A DNA stretch of 64,000 nucleotides from Massospora cicadina (lineage: Eukaryota; Entomophthoromycota; Entomophthoromycetes; Entomophthorales; Entomophthoraceae). Below, in pieces: positions 10,676 to 21,284 of this stretch (positions within the stretch are counted from its first letter, which is position 1; each line of letters opens with the position of its first letter). The stretch is taken from positions 124,001 through 188,000 of the forward strand of contig JAKSZP010006621.1 in assembly GCA_022478985.1 (NCBI GenBank), given 5' to 3'. The translations under genes were made by a program, and so were the position numbers. The notes below the pieces were generated by a model that saw only the letters and a list, made by a program, of their open reading frames with translations, was not told where the DNA came from and did no database searches.

Positions 10676-12900
10676 ATGGCACATACATACCAAACTCTGC
10701 ATACATAAGTAATTATTGTGAGAGAGATAGTTTTAATGATTTCTATATATAGATATATTTCTTTTGTTTTTGTTGCCAAGTTTAAACAGTTTTTAAAAAA
10801 CCCTATATATAATTGATGTTCCTACATTCAAGCTGCACATATATATTAGCTTTTAGGAATGTAGGTCTCTTAGATATTTTCTAAAATACTTTTCTAAATG
10901 TATTTTTTCAGTTTTTTATATTTTTTAATATTATTAAAGTAAAAAATAAACTTCCTTTCTAAACATTAACTAGTCATAAAGTTAAATGGAATATTAGCTG
11001 ACCTAAAAGTTTTCAAGCAGAAAATAATAGCAAACTTTAATCCCCTAGTTTTTTGTTGTTTAAGAGAAACTTTGACTAATAGTATCCTTTTTATATGATA
11101 GATAGACCAATAACTGCAGAAAAGGTAGATAAATACTGTAAAAGAAGTTAACAATCTCAGTTTGAGCGGTGGATTAAATTTCTTGAGCTTTTTAAAACTC
11201 ATAGTGACTTCTAGTTGTATAATAATTTTCTTTATAATTGTAAAATATAATAAACTCAAAGGGTTTAGCAACGCTTTCATGATGAGTTTTGGAGTTAACT
11301 TTAATCTATGGAAGAAATTAATTCTTACTTTTCTTTATAAAATCTGCTTTCAGCTTCTGGTTTGAAATTTATAGCCATCTAGGTAGACCTTGCCACTTGA
11401 GCTTCTTTAGTAAATTTTGATGTTTTTATTAAGTTTTGATAGTGCAGTTTTTTAAGTAGCTTAATAGATACTAAGCACTTTAACGTTCATTTTTGATATC
11501 AGTAAATTAAGCTATAGAAAAATAGAATTTTGCTTTCTGTCTTAGATATATTTTTTTAGTATACCAATTAAGGAATGTTAAGTTATAAGGGTATGAACTT
11601 AACTTAAGTATATACTTTTGGTCTTTCTAAAATTTACTAGAATCTATATAGATTTTATTTATATTGAATTTAGTTTATATTAAATTATTGAGGCTATATT
11701 TAGACTTTATATCTCCATTATGCTGTTGAAATGTGAGCTTCCATTGAGGACATGTGATATAAGTTGACGTCAATCCCCAACTCCTATCAGTTACATCATT
11801 AGACAATAACTCCACGGGAGTGCCAAAAATGCAACGGAAAAAAGGAAAATATTGCAAACAATAAAATAATAAAAGAAGTCATGGGATTCCTTGGAGCTAA
11901 GGAAGACTACAATCAACACTAGTGAGTCATCACAATATCTATTGAACCCCAGGAAGATGAAAGATAATTATATTTGGTCCATGAAGAGCCTCCCAAGATA
12001 CTATGTCACCAAATTCCCATATAAACATTGAAAGCTTAAAATAAAGTAAGGATCAATTCTTATTTTATTTATTAAGTTTTTATTTAAGAAATATAAATGA
12101 GTTATTAGCAAAACTTGGCTACCTTGATAGTTCTGTCCCCTTTCTTTATATCATATAAGATATAACAAGTCTAACTTCAAAAATATTAAAAGCCTTCTTC
12201 CCCCACTCATCACTGTCTCAGTTGAAGTTCTGATAAAGATTGGTTCTCCATGCCAGGTCTTCATTATTGCTGTAAAACATATGAAATGTAAAAAATGAAT
12301 AATGATTTCAATTAAGAAACCTCTCAAGGCAATGGGGTTCATATCATCAATTGATGTAAAAGCAATGCTTCCTTTGAAGTGGATGTCACTAACCCAGCTG
12401 CACTCAAATTTATTAATGAATGTAAAAGAGAAGTGCGCTGCATAACACAAAGAAAATATTAATTATAAATAACCAACTTAATTATTTTTAAACCAAATAA
12501 TTTATAATACATTAGTGCTTGAGAATGGTCCAGCAGTATAAGAGCTTCAGATGTTCCTTATAAACTGAGGTTTTTATATATAATTGTTAATCCATCTAGT
12601 ACTAAAAAATTTGTTAATTTACCCGCCAAAGAAGTCATCATGAGGAATAACTTGATAATTGCAAAAATTGTACACCTGACCAACTATCATAGTATGCAAG
12701 TTTTAGGATTAGCCATCAAGAAGTCTTGAAACATATATATATATATATAATACAGTCTCTACACTCATAATCTTCAGCTTCTATCAATCCTCCTCCTCTT
12801 TTATTCAAGATTATTCAAGTACAATACCTGAGAATTAGCTGTTCATTAATGAATTTCATTGACAAATGACTTAGTTGTATGAGAGGGTATATTGCTTAAC
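10676..12900. other. AT-rich region without recognised genes
   Basis: About 2.2 kb of AT-rich sequence. Overlapping open frames on opposite strands (10,966-11,365) look like chance frames in AT-rich DNA: they have no motif and both strands are equally open. A short stretch at 11,873-11,925 weakly recalls the gypsy post-RT block (KEVMGFLGAKEDYNQH). A 17-bp (AT)n run lies near 12,733. The 5' LTR of element E could lie in the right half, but no second copy is available to prove it. One short retroposed tail is at 12,592. Confidence 0.5.
12592..12609 (+). mobile_element. Ultra-short retroposed tail, copy 1 (18 nt)
   Basis: Insert CCATCTAGTACTAAAAAA flanked by a short direct repeat (ATTGTTAAT at 12583-12591, TTTGTTAAT at 12610-12618). 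Same 3' end as five other inserts in this window. The weakest copy because the duplication is short and imperfect. Confidence 0.6.
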
Positions 12901-13101
12901 TTCTAAACCAACTCACTCCTGAAGTAACTGACTCCATGCCTGATCATCTTCCAATCAGATAATCTTATTTAGCATATTGGATTGAATCTCAGGCATCAAA
13001 GCGCAATTGGGATGGTATGTTATACAGTTTGAGGAAGCTTTACAACAGCCATGACCAGGTAGTCAAGGCTGTGTTTGCCAGAATAATCCCCCAGATATCA
13101 A

Positions 13102-13200
13102 GGGCCTCCTGGCCTTGAGGGCAATTTAGAATATATGGGCCACAAGGAGACTGTGCCCCCTGGTCCTCTAGATCAACTGGTCTTCAAGGCACAAGGAGAT
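13102..13200 (+). pseudogene. Decayed collagen-like Gag segment of element E
   Basis: In shifting frames the DNA gives GPPGLEGNLE, then GPQGDC, then PGPL, then GLQGTR: Gly-X-Y triplets separated by indels. It lies between the coiled-coil-like stretch and the C-x-L-Q-x-x-G-V block, exactly the place of the better preserved collagen-like run in Gag of element C. A collagen-like reading with matching neighbours on both sides makes a chance origin unlikely. Confidence 0.6.
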
Positions 13201-14600
13201 ACTGCTCCATGTCATTCAAGCCCACCAGTCCTACTATATCAGGGCTAGAAGATAAAACCCATTGTTTACAACTAAATGGTGTTAGAGACAAAATTGAACA
13301 ATTGTAAATCTAAACTACTGCTTTAGCAAGAGGTTTTTAAGTAGATATTGCTGGACTATCACTTGTTCTAGCTATAAATTAAATCCTTCGTGGAATGGCT
13401 CACCAATGTTAGCAGTATTTCTTGTTTATATGGCGTCCAATAACTGAATTGATGAGAGGCGTATACAAACTACCCATAAGGTTGAGCCCATTAAGGATGA
13501 TCAACTATCTACCAAGGAACTTATGGAAGCCCAAAAGTTAGACTGCAAGGCCTTAAGGAACAGCTCGCCCAGATGGCTTTTGCTATCGCAATGATGAATC
13601 AATGGGCCACTAACAAAATTGTGTAGATAACTTTCATTCTTAGATTGCATGAATAAGACCTAAAGAGTACTTTGATATAGAGTCTTCAGATTTTGCTACA
13701 AAAATGCAACAAGAACTAAAATTTTGTCTACCACATTGCTACTAACTTTTTACCCTATTTTTATTAAAAGATGTGTCCCTGATGGTGGTAGCATTGTTCC
13801 TTCCTGTACGTCTGCAAGATTTCTGAGAAGAGGCCACAAATAGAAAAAAGTAACCTATCTTATGAACTGTTTGATTCGCATTGCTCAAGAGATCATGGTC
13901 TCACACTTGAAGAATAGCCAGACTTAAGCCAGGTCAAGACCTCTTTGATAAAAAAGTGCTGGAGAGACCAGACCTTGTCATTAAAGAAATTGGCATTTAT
14001 GAGATGTTCATACTGAGAGGAGGTTCTCCTTCAATTTTGCAAATCAGTTCTACTATGAAGGCTAAAACTTATTGGCTTGTCATTGCATTCTCTGGACAAC
14101 GCTATCACTGCCACTATATCAGACTTTACTTCTCGCCCAATTTTACAAATCATTAATGGCAATAAACGAATTTCAGAGCCATCCTGTAAATTTGAGAATC
14201 ACGTATCAAGATACCAACTAGATTATTCCATAAAGCAATAAAACCTAGTTACATTCCCCACCAGACGTCCTCAGGTTAACGCTCTTAAAAGGGAGGATTA
14301 AAAAAATCATTAATGAAACCACTGTAGTAGTCGTTGGAATATATCTAATGAATTTTATAAAAAGATTGAAGACAAGTCAGGGAAAGCATCATAACATGAA
14401 TGGAGAGGCTCTTCATAATGAAAATCAGACTAAAACTTATCTGTCTTGTTCCTGGGTTAATATATATGATGCCAGTGCTTCAAAAAATGATGAGATAACT
14501 GTTAAAAAAGACTACAAATTTGGATTGATTTTGTGCTCTATGTAACCTATAAGCTTCCTTTTTTAAACTGCAAACACAATTTTTGAGACTCTGTTGCCAA

Positions 14601-14644
14601 AAATCGGTAAATCCCTCAAGGTTGGGCCCACTTAGTGCTAAAAA
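14601..14644 (+). mobile_element. Ultra-short retroposed tail, copy 2 (44 nt)
   Basis: A 44-nt insert ending GGGCCCACTTAGTGCTAAAAA, flanked by a 15-bp duplication with one mismatch (AGACTCTGTTGCCAA at 14586-14600, AGACTCTGTTACCAA at 14645-14659). It aligns along its whole length with the 44-nt copy at 35,320. Confidence 0.8.
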
Positions 14645-14731
14645 AGACTCTGTTACCAAGGTGGAGCGTGGAGTTTTTAAGTAAAAAGTCCACGTAACTG
14701 TTAATATTCGCTATCCCTTCATTGTAATCTT

Positions 14732-14750
14732 TTTTTTAGTACTAGATGGT
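14732..14750 (-). mobile_element. Ultra-short retroposed tail, copy 3 (19 nt)
   Basis: Insert ACCATCTAGTACTAAAAAA (minus strand), flanked by a 16-bp duplication with one mismatch (14716-14731 and 14751-14766, CCTTCATTGTAATCTT against CCTTCATTATAATCTT). Confidence 0.85.
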
Positions 14751-15194
14751 CCTTCATTATAATCTTCAACAAGTTGGTTAGCTAAACTAAAGTCATTTAG
14801 GATCTCCAGCACAATGTCACAAAATGAGACGGCTGGTCCCTATTGCACTAAGTAACTTGGTGTATAATTAGCCCTTTCCATATATTTCAGAAATCTCCCT
14901 CTATCTACCCAGATGTGGTTTTTAAAAAAACTAAAGTTACAAACACTTACTAAAAGACTCAGTTTTTCATGAACATTCAGATTTTTATATTTTGAGCTTA
15001 TCTATCTCTATAATGATACCTTGTTCAGTTTAACTTTCAAACCCCATTAACATAATGGTCAACCCTAAGAATAGGATATGCCTCATAAAGGATGAACGGA
15101 CAACCTACTAGATAAAAACCACAACATATGACCTTGAGTAAATAAGTTACATACTGCTGTTGATGCAAAGGATAAAATGCCTTTGTATGCTCCT

Positions 15195-16491
15195 TGTCAT
15201 GGAGTTAAATAATAAAGTCGAGACTATCCTGTCAGTCAGGGTGAGTTAACACTAAGAGCACAAACCTGAATGCCAGAGGCATAGCCATCCATACAACTTG
15301 ATATTTTCTGGGAGGGGAACAATTATAGCACAGCGACTAGTGATCTTCGTTACCTGCATACCCACTTGTAATAACGTCGTTGCAAATGTGGTGGCCGCGG
15401 TCTTCCACTGAAGTTGTTTCTTTAGGCACCACATATAGCCCCAAATCTGCTCTGGCAGCATGGGTTGCCAACTGTTTGGAAAGGTCACAAAACTTCACTC
15501 ACCATGTAGAAAGTAATTTTAAAAGCAAAGTAACCTCCTGAAGCCATAAAATATCTAAACTAGGGGGATAAACCTAGGAGGTCACTATAACGCTATCCTA
15601 CTTCAATAAAGAGGTCAACAGCGTTTTAATTATGGCCACTATGGCAATAATTGCATAGACTGTAAAACTTGGCACATATCAGGCAGCGACTATCAGATAG
15701 AGATTTTAATTCTTAATGGGAAAAATCTGCATAGAAATTTGCAATTTGAAACAAAAAATAAAAAATTGACTGAAAATCATTATTGTGAGGGATGCTTGTC
15801 TTAAATGTTGGGGCTTATGGAATATATAAGATATGCATTAACCAAGGGTTATGTAATGACATTCAATTCCGGTAGATCAACATTCCAAGAAACTTCATGA
15901 TTATGGAATGATCTTATACTGGCTATGCAACTTAAACTCAAATTTTGCCACCGCATATTCCCTCCCAGAATGATTCTGCTTGGTGTATTGGTAACGCTTC
16001 ATCCGGCGGGTGACTAGAGCCCATGTCTAGGCTGAATATGGTTGTACCATTGAGTATCAAAAGAATTTAAAGAACCTGAACCTATTGAGGTTGGGCTTAC
16101 CTTTTAAGTAGAAGAAAATGACATGGACAGGTTTTAAACCCAAGCGTATAATGGATGACTCAATTATGCTAAGCATTAATTTATTAAAGTTATTGAATTC
16201 CTCATTGGGGTAAAATTATTAAGAATGAGAAATGACCACAACTTTCCCATGGCGGTGGCCTCTTACCATGATACCTCTAAACACCCCCAATTACAAATCT
16301 ACTTTTGGGTGGTGAGATAGGGAGGTAAGGGTGCAATCTTAAAAGGGTAGGCCGTCACCCAGCTTTTATCCACCACATGGGCTAAACTTTCCCTGGGAAC
16401 CAAGAGAGATGGCCGCCTTCTTGACCTCTTCTTTTTCTGGAATGGGTATTCCTCAAAGTTGAGGCGCAGGGGGTGCTCCCCACTATCCACA
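15195..16491 (-). repeat. Left (3') LTR of element D
   Basis: Matches, piece by piece, 28542-28931, 43203-43769 and 58713-59061. Clear shared blocks are GAATGCCAGAGGCAT against GAATGCCAGTGGCAT (15271), CTTCATCCGGCGG (15998 and 43615), and CACATGGGCTAAA (16374 and 58946). On the minus strand it is preceded by a purine-rich tract (ATGGAAGGATAA), the likely PPT. Confidence 0.85.
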
Positions 16492-17730
16492 TTATCCTTC
16501 CATCATTAAAAAGGAAAGCATACCACTGGGGACTTGGCGAAGGTGATGTTCTTGTTAGCTTATGGCAACTTAATGCCAAGAGCGTGGTGATCTTTGAGTG
16601 AGGGTGGGGAGTGTCAGGCTGCAGGTCTTGGAAGGCATCCACCAGCTCACCACAAGGGCACTGTCATGGATTCTGAAGCAACTATTCTCATAAGATTGAA
16701 ACCCCTTTCAGGCCATGAGGTACTGTCTAAGTGGCAGGTTTTCCTCGTGGACAATAATACATTGACATTACCCTCCTGTGATACATTGACCAGGATTAGC
16801 TCTGGCACTGCTGAGTCCTTCCCTTATTCTCTAGACAACCGAGAAACTTGGAAAATGGGGTGCTGTTTTTAGTGGGATGAAAGAATTAACATAAACGCGC
16901 CAATGCCCTGATGGGCCCCATCACATGAGGCCCAGAGTGCTTGCTCACAAACATCTTGAAGTGCACCTTCATATAAAGGTGACGTGTATACAACATGAAG
17001 GAGGACTCCATTTCATTTCATGGGCAGATAGACGCTCTCAGTCCATAAAGAATTTATGATTTCTGATGGCCTTATCAGGTGCTCCCAAACCAGAGATTGA
17101 GTTCTTTAGTTTGCTGCACATGTTCTGATGCAGAAGAGACTTTTGGGCTAAGGTTGGGCTGATAGTTAATAAAGGGTTATACCCCAGAGTGCATGATATG
17201 GAGATATAATAGACACATGAGTGACTTATTAAATGCAAATTAGGCTAACGGAAGGGATCTGTTCAGGTATCCTGCATGGAAGAAGCATAACAGTGAAGAT
17301 GATGTTCAAGAATCTGGTTAACCCGCTCCATTTGGACATCAGACTTGAGACGGTAGGTGGTTGAGGCATGGATTAATCTTAAAAATAGCCATGAGTTTGT
17401 TCCAAAACGTGCTGTAAACTGCGGCCCTCAATTGCTCATGATCTCCTGAGGCAAGTCAAACATTGAGATCACATTCTGCACAAAGAGCTGGGCTGTCTCC
17501 TCAGAGGTGATGGCTGACAAACAAGAGATAAATAGTGAAAACTTTAGCAAAGTGGTTAACGATCAACATAATTACAGTAAACCCATTAGAGCTGGGCTCT
17601 CAGGTTCCGAAAATTTATTGTTACCGAGGTCCACTGCCCTTACGCCTGCTTTAGGGGACGGATAAGAACATTCTTACTTGATCTATCTGATTTTACCCAC
17701 GAGCAAGTCATGCAATTAGTGATCCATGCC
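16492..17730 (-). pseudogene. Integrase remnant of element D
   Basis: Minus-strand integrase. Near 17,420-17,500 it reads LFVQNVISMFDLPQEIMSN, then TGA, then GPQFTARFGT: this is the second catalytic block (S-D-x-G-P-Q-F) with Asp changed to Asn and the next Arg codon to TGA. Near 17,295-17,345 VQMERVNQILEHHLHCYAS carries the catalytic Glu (Q-T-E-R-V-N-Q-x-L-E), which is intact. The S-x-D-F/first-Asp block near 17,600 is decayed. The block order and the GPQF and ERVNQ signatures point to the chromovirus branch, though I cannot read a chromodomain here. Confidence 0.75.
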
Positions 17731-18179
17731 TGGATATCCTTGGAGATACCAAGCTAATTATATGTCTTTATATCAAATCAAGGAATTTTCTATTCCATGG
17801 GTGGGCAACAGCTGAGGGGTCATGATAAGCATAAGTACTTTGTCACGGAGTTGGTAAGAGCCCACTGTCATTATTTAAACCAAATAGATCCCTCTGCCAA
17901 TAAATAAAGGGTCCTCTTATGCGTCAGAAGTACCAGGGTCCAACAGCTTCAGCCCCTCCAAGAAGGCCGTTTGACCCGCAGATACCCAAGAGAAAAGAGA
18001 CATAGACAGAACCAAATCCACCCCTGAAATTTCAGGGGAGCGATAGCTAAGATTTGGGCCAGTGGAATTACTGTGGTTAGCTCTGCTCATCTACGTCTGC
18101 CAGATCCAAAGAAGGGTTCTGACTTAAATTGGGAAGGACATTCAAGGCACCTTTTGTGAACTCATAATTAGAGTTAATA

Positions 18180-18440
18180 CTGCAGAGGTTATGATACATA
18201 CAGACCTGGAAATGCGCCAGCATCTACAATTTTTGTAAATACATAAGGGCTTGATGATCTGTCTGCACAGTTACCTCATTCCTCGCGGCATGAAGAAGGT
18301 ACCCTCAGTAGACAAGCGACCACACCACGGCGACCAGATCCTTATTCTATATAACCATGAATTTTTTTGAAAAAGCGAGCTTGCATAAAAATAAGTGACC
18401 AGATGTTTTAACCCATTGTGTGTCTAGAACATCATCGCCC
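18180..18440 (-). pseudogene. RNase H remnant of element D
   Basis: Minus-strand RNase H. Around 18,232-18,290 it reads VTVQTDHQALMYLQKL, matching the V-x-T-D-H-x-x-L-x-Y block with its catalytic Asp. It lies between RT and integrase remnants. Other blocks are too damaged to place. Confidence 0.65.
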
Positions 18441-18699
18441 ATGGTGGCAAACGAGGTATTGTACTCTATGTTAAAAAGCCTTGTGGAGTTAACTCATTTA
18501 AGAACAGGAGGTGCCAAATAACCTCGTTGATGCCATCAACCGCCCATTGGCAGACCTCTATTATTAGAACAGAACATTATTCCCATCATGGGATGTAACA
18601 ACGTGGTCAGCTGCAAGAGAGCTGAGAATTTTTTTAAATTATACTCGCCCAAGAAGCTCTGTAACTGCTTCTGGGTAGTAGGGGTGGTCCAAATGAAGT

Positions 18700-19310
18700 T
18701 GCCTCGAGCTTGTTGAAGGTAATGGCATAACTGTCCTTCAGGACCAGGTTGCCCATAAAGGTAACCTCCTCCCTGAAAAATCACCCTTGTAGGGCTTTAT
18801 GTAAAGTTGTACTCATGTAACACAGGCAGCATCGCCTCCAGGTTTTTTCATGTTGATCAGAGGTAGGGGAATGCTTGAGAATATCATTGATATATGACAC
18901 CGCACAGATGAGTCAAAGGTCGCTGAGAATGTCTTTGATCATATGCTGGAGCGTGGACAAGGGGTTCTTCAAGCTGAAGAGCATCACGCGGAACTAAAAG
19001 ATGCCACTTCTGGTACTTTTTCTCATAAGCCATTCCTGGCCTTCTGCTACCTGGATTAGGTTGAATGTGTTCATAGGATTAAGCTTAAAAACACTTGGGC
19101 TTTTGCAATCACCTGGCTAATCGTCTGCTCGAGGGGGAGAGGATAAAGAGTGTTTAACAGTGATATCATTGAGATGTCCAAAGTCCATCCAGGGGCGTAA
19201 AGGTCCTTTGGCCTTCTGAGCAAAATTTATATGGAAGCAATGTGAGGGAATTGCTTGAACAAACACATTTTTTAAGAAAATTATCTAACTACACCTCCCA
19301 CTCCTTGTTC
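18700..19310 (-). pseudogene. Reverse transcriptase remnant of element D
   Basis: Minus-strand RT. About 19,050-19,090 gives NTFNLIQVAEGQEWL, matching A-Y-x-L-I-R-I-x-E-G-x-E-W of chromovirus RT. About 18,940-18,990 gives NPLSTLQHMIKDILSDL (N-A-P-x-x-F-Q-x-x-M-N-D-I-F). The catalytic box near 18,885-18,900 reads YINDI instead of YLDDI: first Asp changed to Asn. Stops interrupt the domain. Confidence 0.75.
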
Positions 19311-19639
19311 TCCTGCACCATGTAGGGATATAACGGACAGTTGATGTTTATCTCAGCCATTATTAAATGGAAAGCCAGGTAATACTTGGAATGGGGCGGA
19401 AGTCAGTTAGTCTTTTCTGGATCATTTATATCCTAATATGCTACCAACGCCAGGGGAAAATCTTATGGAAGGCCCATAGGATAAGGAATTAACACAATGA
19501 AACCCACACCATTCTGTCACAGTGTATCAATAAGGGAAAACTCCCCTCAAAACTGGGTACACACGAAGATAGCAGATTAACATCCAGGTTGATGTTGACC
19601 TGTTGCTGACGCCACCATCCTACTTCCAGAAAACCTGGG

Positions 19640-19870
19640 AAATCAAATAAAGCACCATGGTGAACCAATCACAAAAAGAAACTGGAGCACTAAAAAAGGT
19701 ACTGAACGCCATATTGTATGTAAAGCCATTGAAGTGAGGGGTGCGCCCAGCACTGATGCACCCATTTTTAGGTCCATATCTAGAATCTTCACTAGTTTTA
19801 GACTCATAAAGTTCACCACCACTCCAATATCCAAAAATGCCTAAATTGACACCTTGTGTCTACACAAACG
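19640..19870 (-). pseudogene. Protease remnant of element D
   Basis: Minus-strand retropepsin-like piece: FLDIGVVVNFMSLKLVKIL, where D-I-G replaces the active-site D-T-G and is followed by V-V-N-F-M-S. Just upstream in the protein is YFLLPLKIRLCRHKVSI, which fits the usual beta strand before the active site. It precedes the RT remnant as expected. Confidence 0.65.
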
Positions 19871-19875
19871 AATTT

Positions 19876-20641
19876 TTAGAGGCAACAAAAAATAGGCAAA
19901 ATCCTGTCTATTAGCAACAGCACAGGTAACCACTTGCGGAGTAGTAATAATTGCTGAGTCGTCAGAGGAACCAGAATCTTGAGAGGAACTGAAATTTTCA
20001 GCTGGAAGAACCTTCTCAAATTCTTCACATTTGGACGCAACAATATGGGCACCAGGGGATTGAAAGTTACTAGTTCCTTCACAGGAACCGCCTCACTAAC
20101 TGGCGCCAGGGAAGTGAATGGAGGAGAAACTAGATGAGGAGAGACTGGATGATTCTCCAGAACCAAGTTATACACCTCGTAAGCCTGGACAGAAAAGCCA
20201 CGCTGGGTGAGAGACAAAGGGAATGCCACCTTGTTATTCCAGATTATACCCAAAACATCTTTGGTGGGGAAACTTTTTGGTGCAATTTCTACCCCACCCA
20301 ATACACGCTGAAGCATGACACTGATTGAGATGGCCACCACACCCACCTGCTTCATTGAACCCAGCTGAGTGTCACAACTGGAATGGTTGGTGAAAACAGG
20401 ATCCAAGCAAGAAAGGGGAACTATAATTAAAACATTTAACAGAAGTCCTAGCCAAAACCCTGACCCAGAAAGCTTCAATACATGAGGGAAGATTGGACGC
20501 CTCCATTACTAACATGGAAATTTATAGAAGGTGAGCTGATCTTGACACCAGCACTTGAACCACTAATGACACCAATGTAGCGTTAGGATTCAAAACTCCC
20601 ACTTGGCTGGCTTTTAAAAACCCTACTCACCCAATTTTTGG
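19876..20641 (-). pseudogene. Gag or Gag-PR junction of element D (first piece)
   Basis: Region upstream of the protease on the minus strand, cut at 20641 by the insertion of element B and resumed at 28157. A 200-codon open frame (19,876-20,478) exists, but a neighbouring frame with acidic and Ser-rich sequence (NFSSSQDSGSSDDSAIITTP) leads directly into the protease, so the long frame is probably not the true one. No zinc knuckle could be read. Confidence 0.4.
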
Positions 20642-21254
20642 TGTGGATTTAAGCGATTCTGTATATATCCGCCAAATGGTTTTTAGCACAGGGTTATGGC
20701 CAATGAACAATTGGAATGGACAATATAGCGATGGCTGGTTACTTGGAACACTTGTAAACAAATAGTATAATAAAAATGGAAGCAATTTCCCCCAAAATAC
20801 TTCGTTATTTTTAATATAATAAATCGGCGGATCTTCTTCTAGTCCGCTCCCTCTTTCTTCCTCTTTTCTTTTACTCTTTAAAACCCCACTTCTGACAATC
20901 CCCTCATTTTGCCGATATCCCAGTGACCCCAGTCAGTACTGACTCTTTTGCTTATTTAATTCATTCCACTGTATTCTCATTGGTTTTGGCTTGTTGTTCT
21001 TCAATTCTTTATCGCCCTGATTCAAGGAAATTCAAATTATCTTTTGTCAAATGTTGACATCGCCTTATTGCCCTAATTTGAAGGCAATCTGATATGACCT
21101 GTTATAACCCATTATTGCCTTATCCTAAGGCGATCAATTACTTATAGCTCTGAAACATCCTTGGAAGACTCTGTCCATTGAACCTTCAGAAATTCCTCCA
21201 ATGATTCGCCAGTCATAATGGTGGCTTGTCATTCAGTCATATAGAGTCATGACA
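20642..21254 (-). repeat. Left (3') LTR of element B
   Basis: 613 bp, TGTGGATTT to CATGACA, aligned with 27540-28156 almost throughout; for example CACAGGGTTATGGCCA, GCAATTTCCCCCAAAA and CTCATTGGTTTTGGCTTG are shared. On the minus strand it is preceded by the PPT at 21255-21273, which contains a run of 13 G (13 C on the + strand, 21258-21270). Confidence 0.92.
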
Positions 21255-21284
21255 TTACCCCCCCCCCCCCTTTGACTGGATGGT

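Larger units (their letters stand above)
12900..15189 (+). mobile_element. Gypsy element E, left (Gag) part
   Basis: Decayed gypsy Gag region on the + strand, ending where element D is inserted. Its Gag matches element C in layout: a coiled-coil-like stretch (WDGMLYSLRKLYNSHDQVV, about 13,008-13,065), then collagen-like Gly-X-Y codons (13,102-13,200), then CLQLNGVRDKIEQL (about 13,265-13,310) where C has CKLQMDGVPLDPRV. A possible protease remnant, VNIYDASASKNDEI, is near 14,455-14,500. The element probably resumes right of D at 59,067. Confidence 0.65.

Noticed and set aside
10966..11365. Overlapping open frames on both strands as small host genes
   Set aside because: Very AT-rich, opposite frames are open over the same bases, no motif, no start context or splice signals that decide for either.
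12731..12750. AT dinucleotide run as an origin or regulatory site
   Set aside because: A simple (AT)n microsatellite of about 17 bp in AT-rich DNA; nothing else supports a function.
19876..20478. 200-codon minus-strand open frame
   Set aside because: The longest nearly clean frame in D, but hydrophobic and low in complexity, with no domain. The neighbouring frame carries the acidic stretch that leads into the protease, so this looks like a shadow frame.
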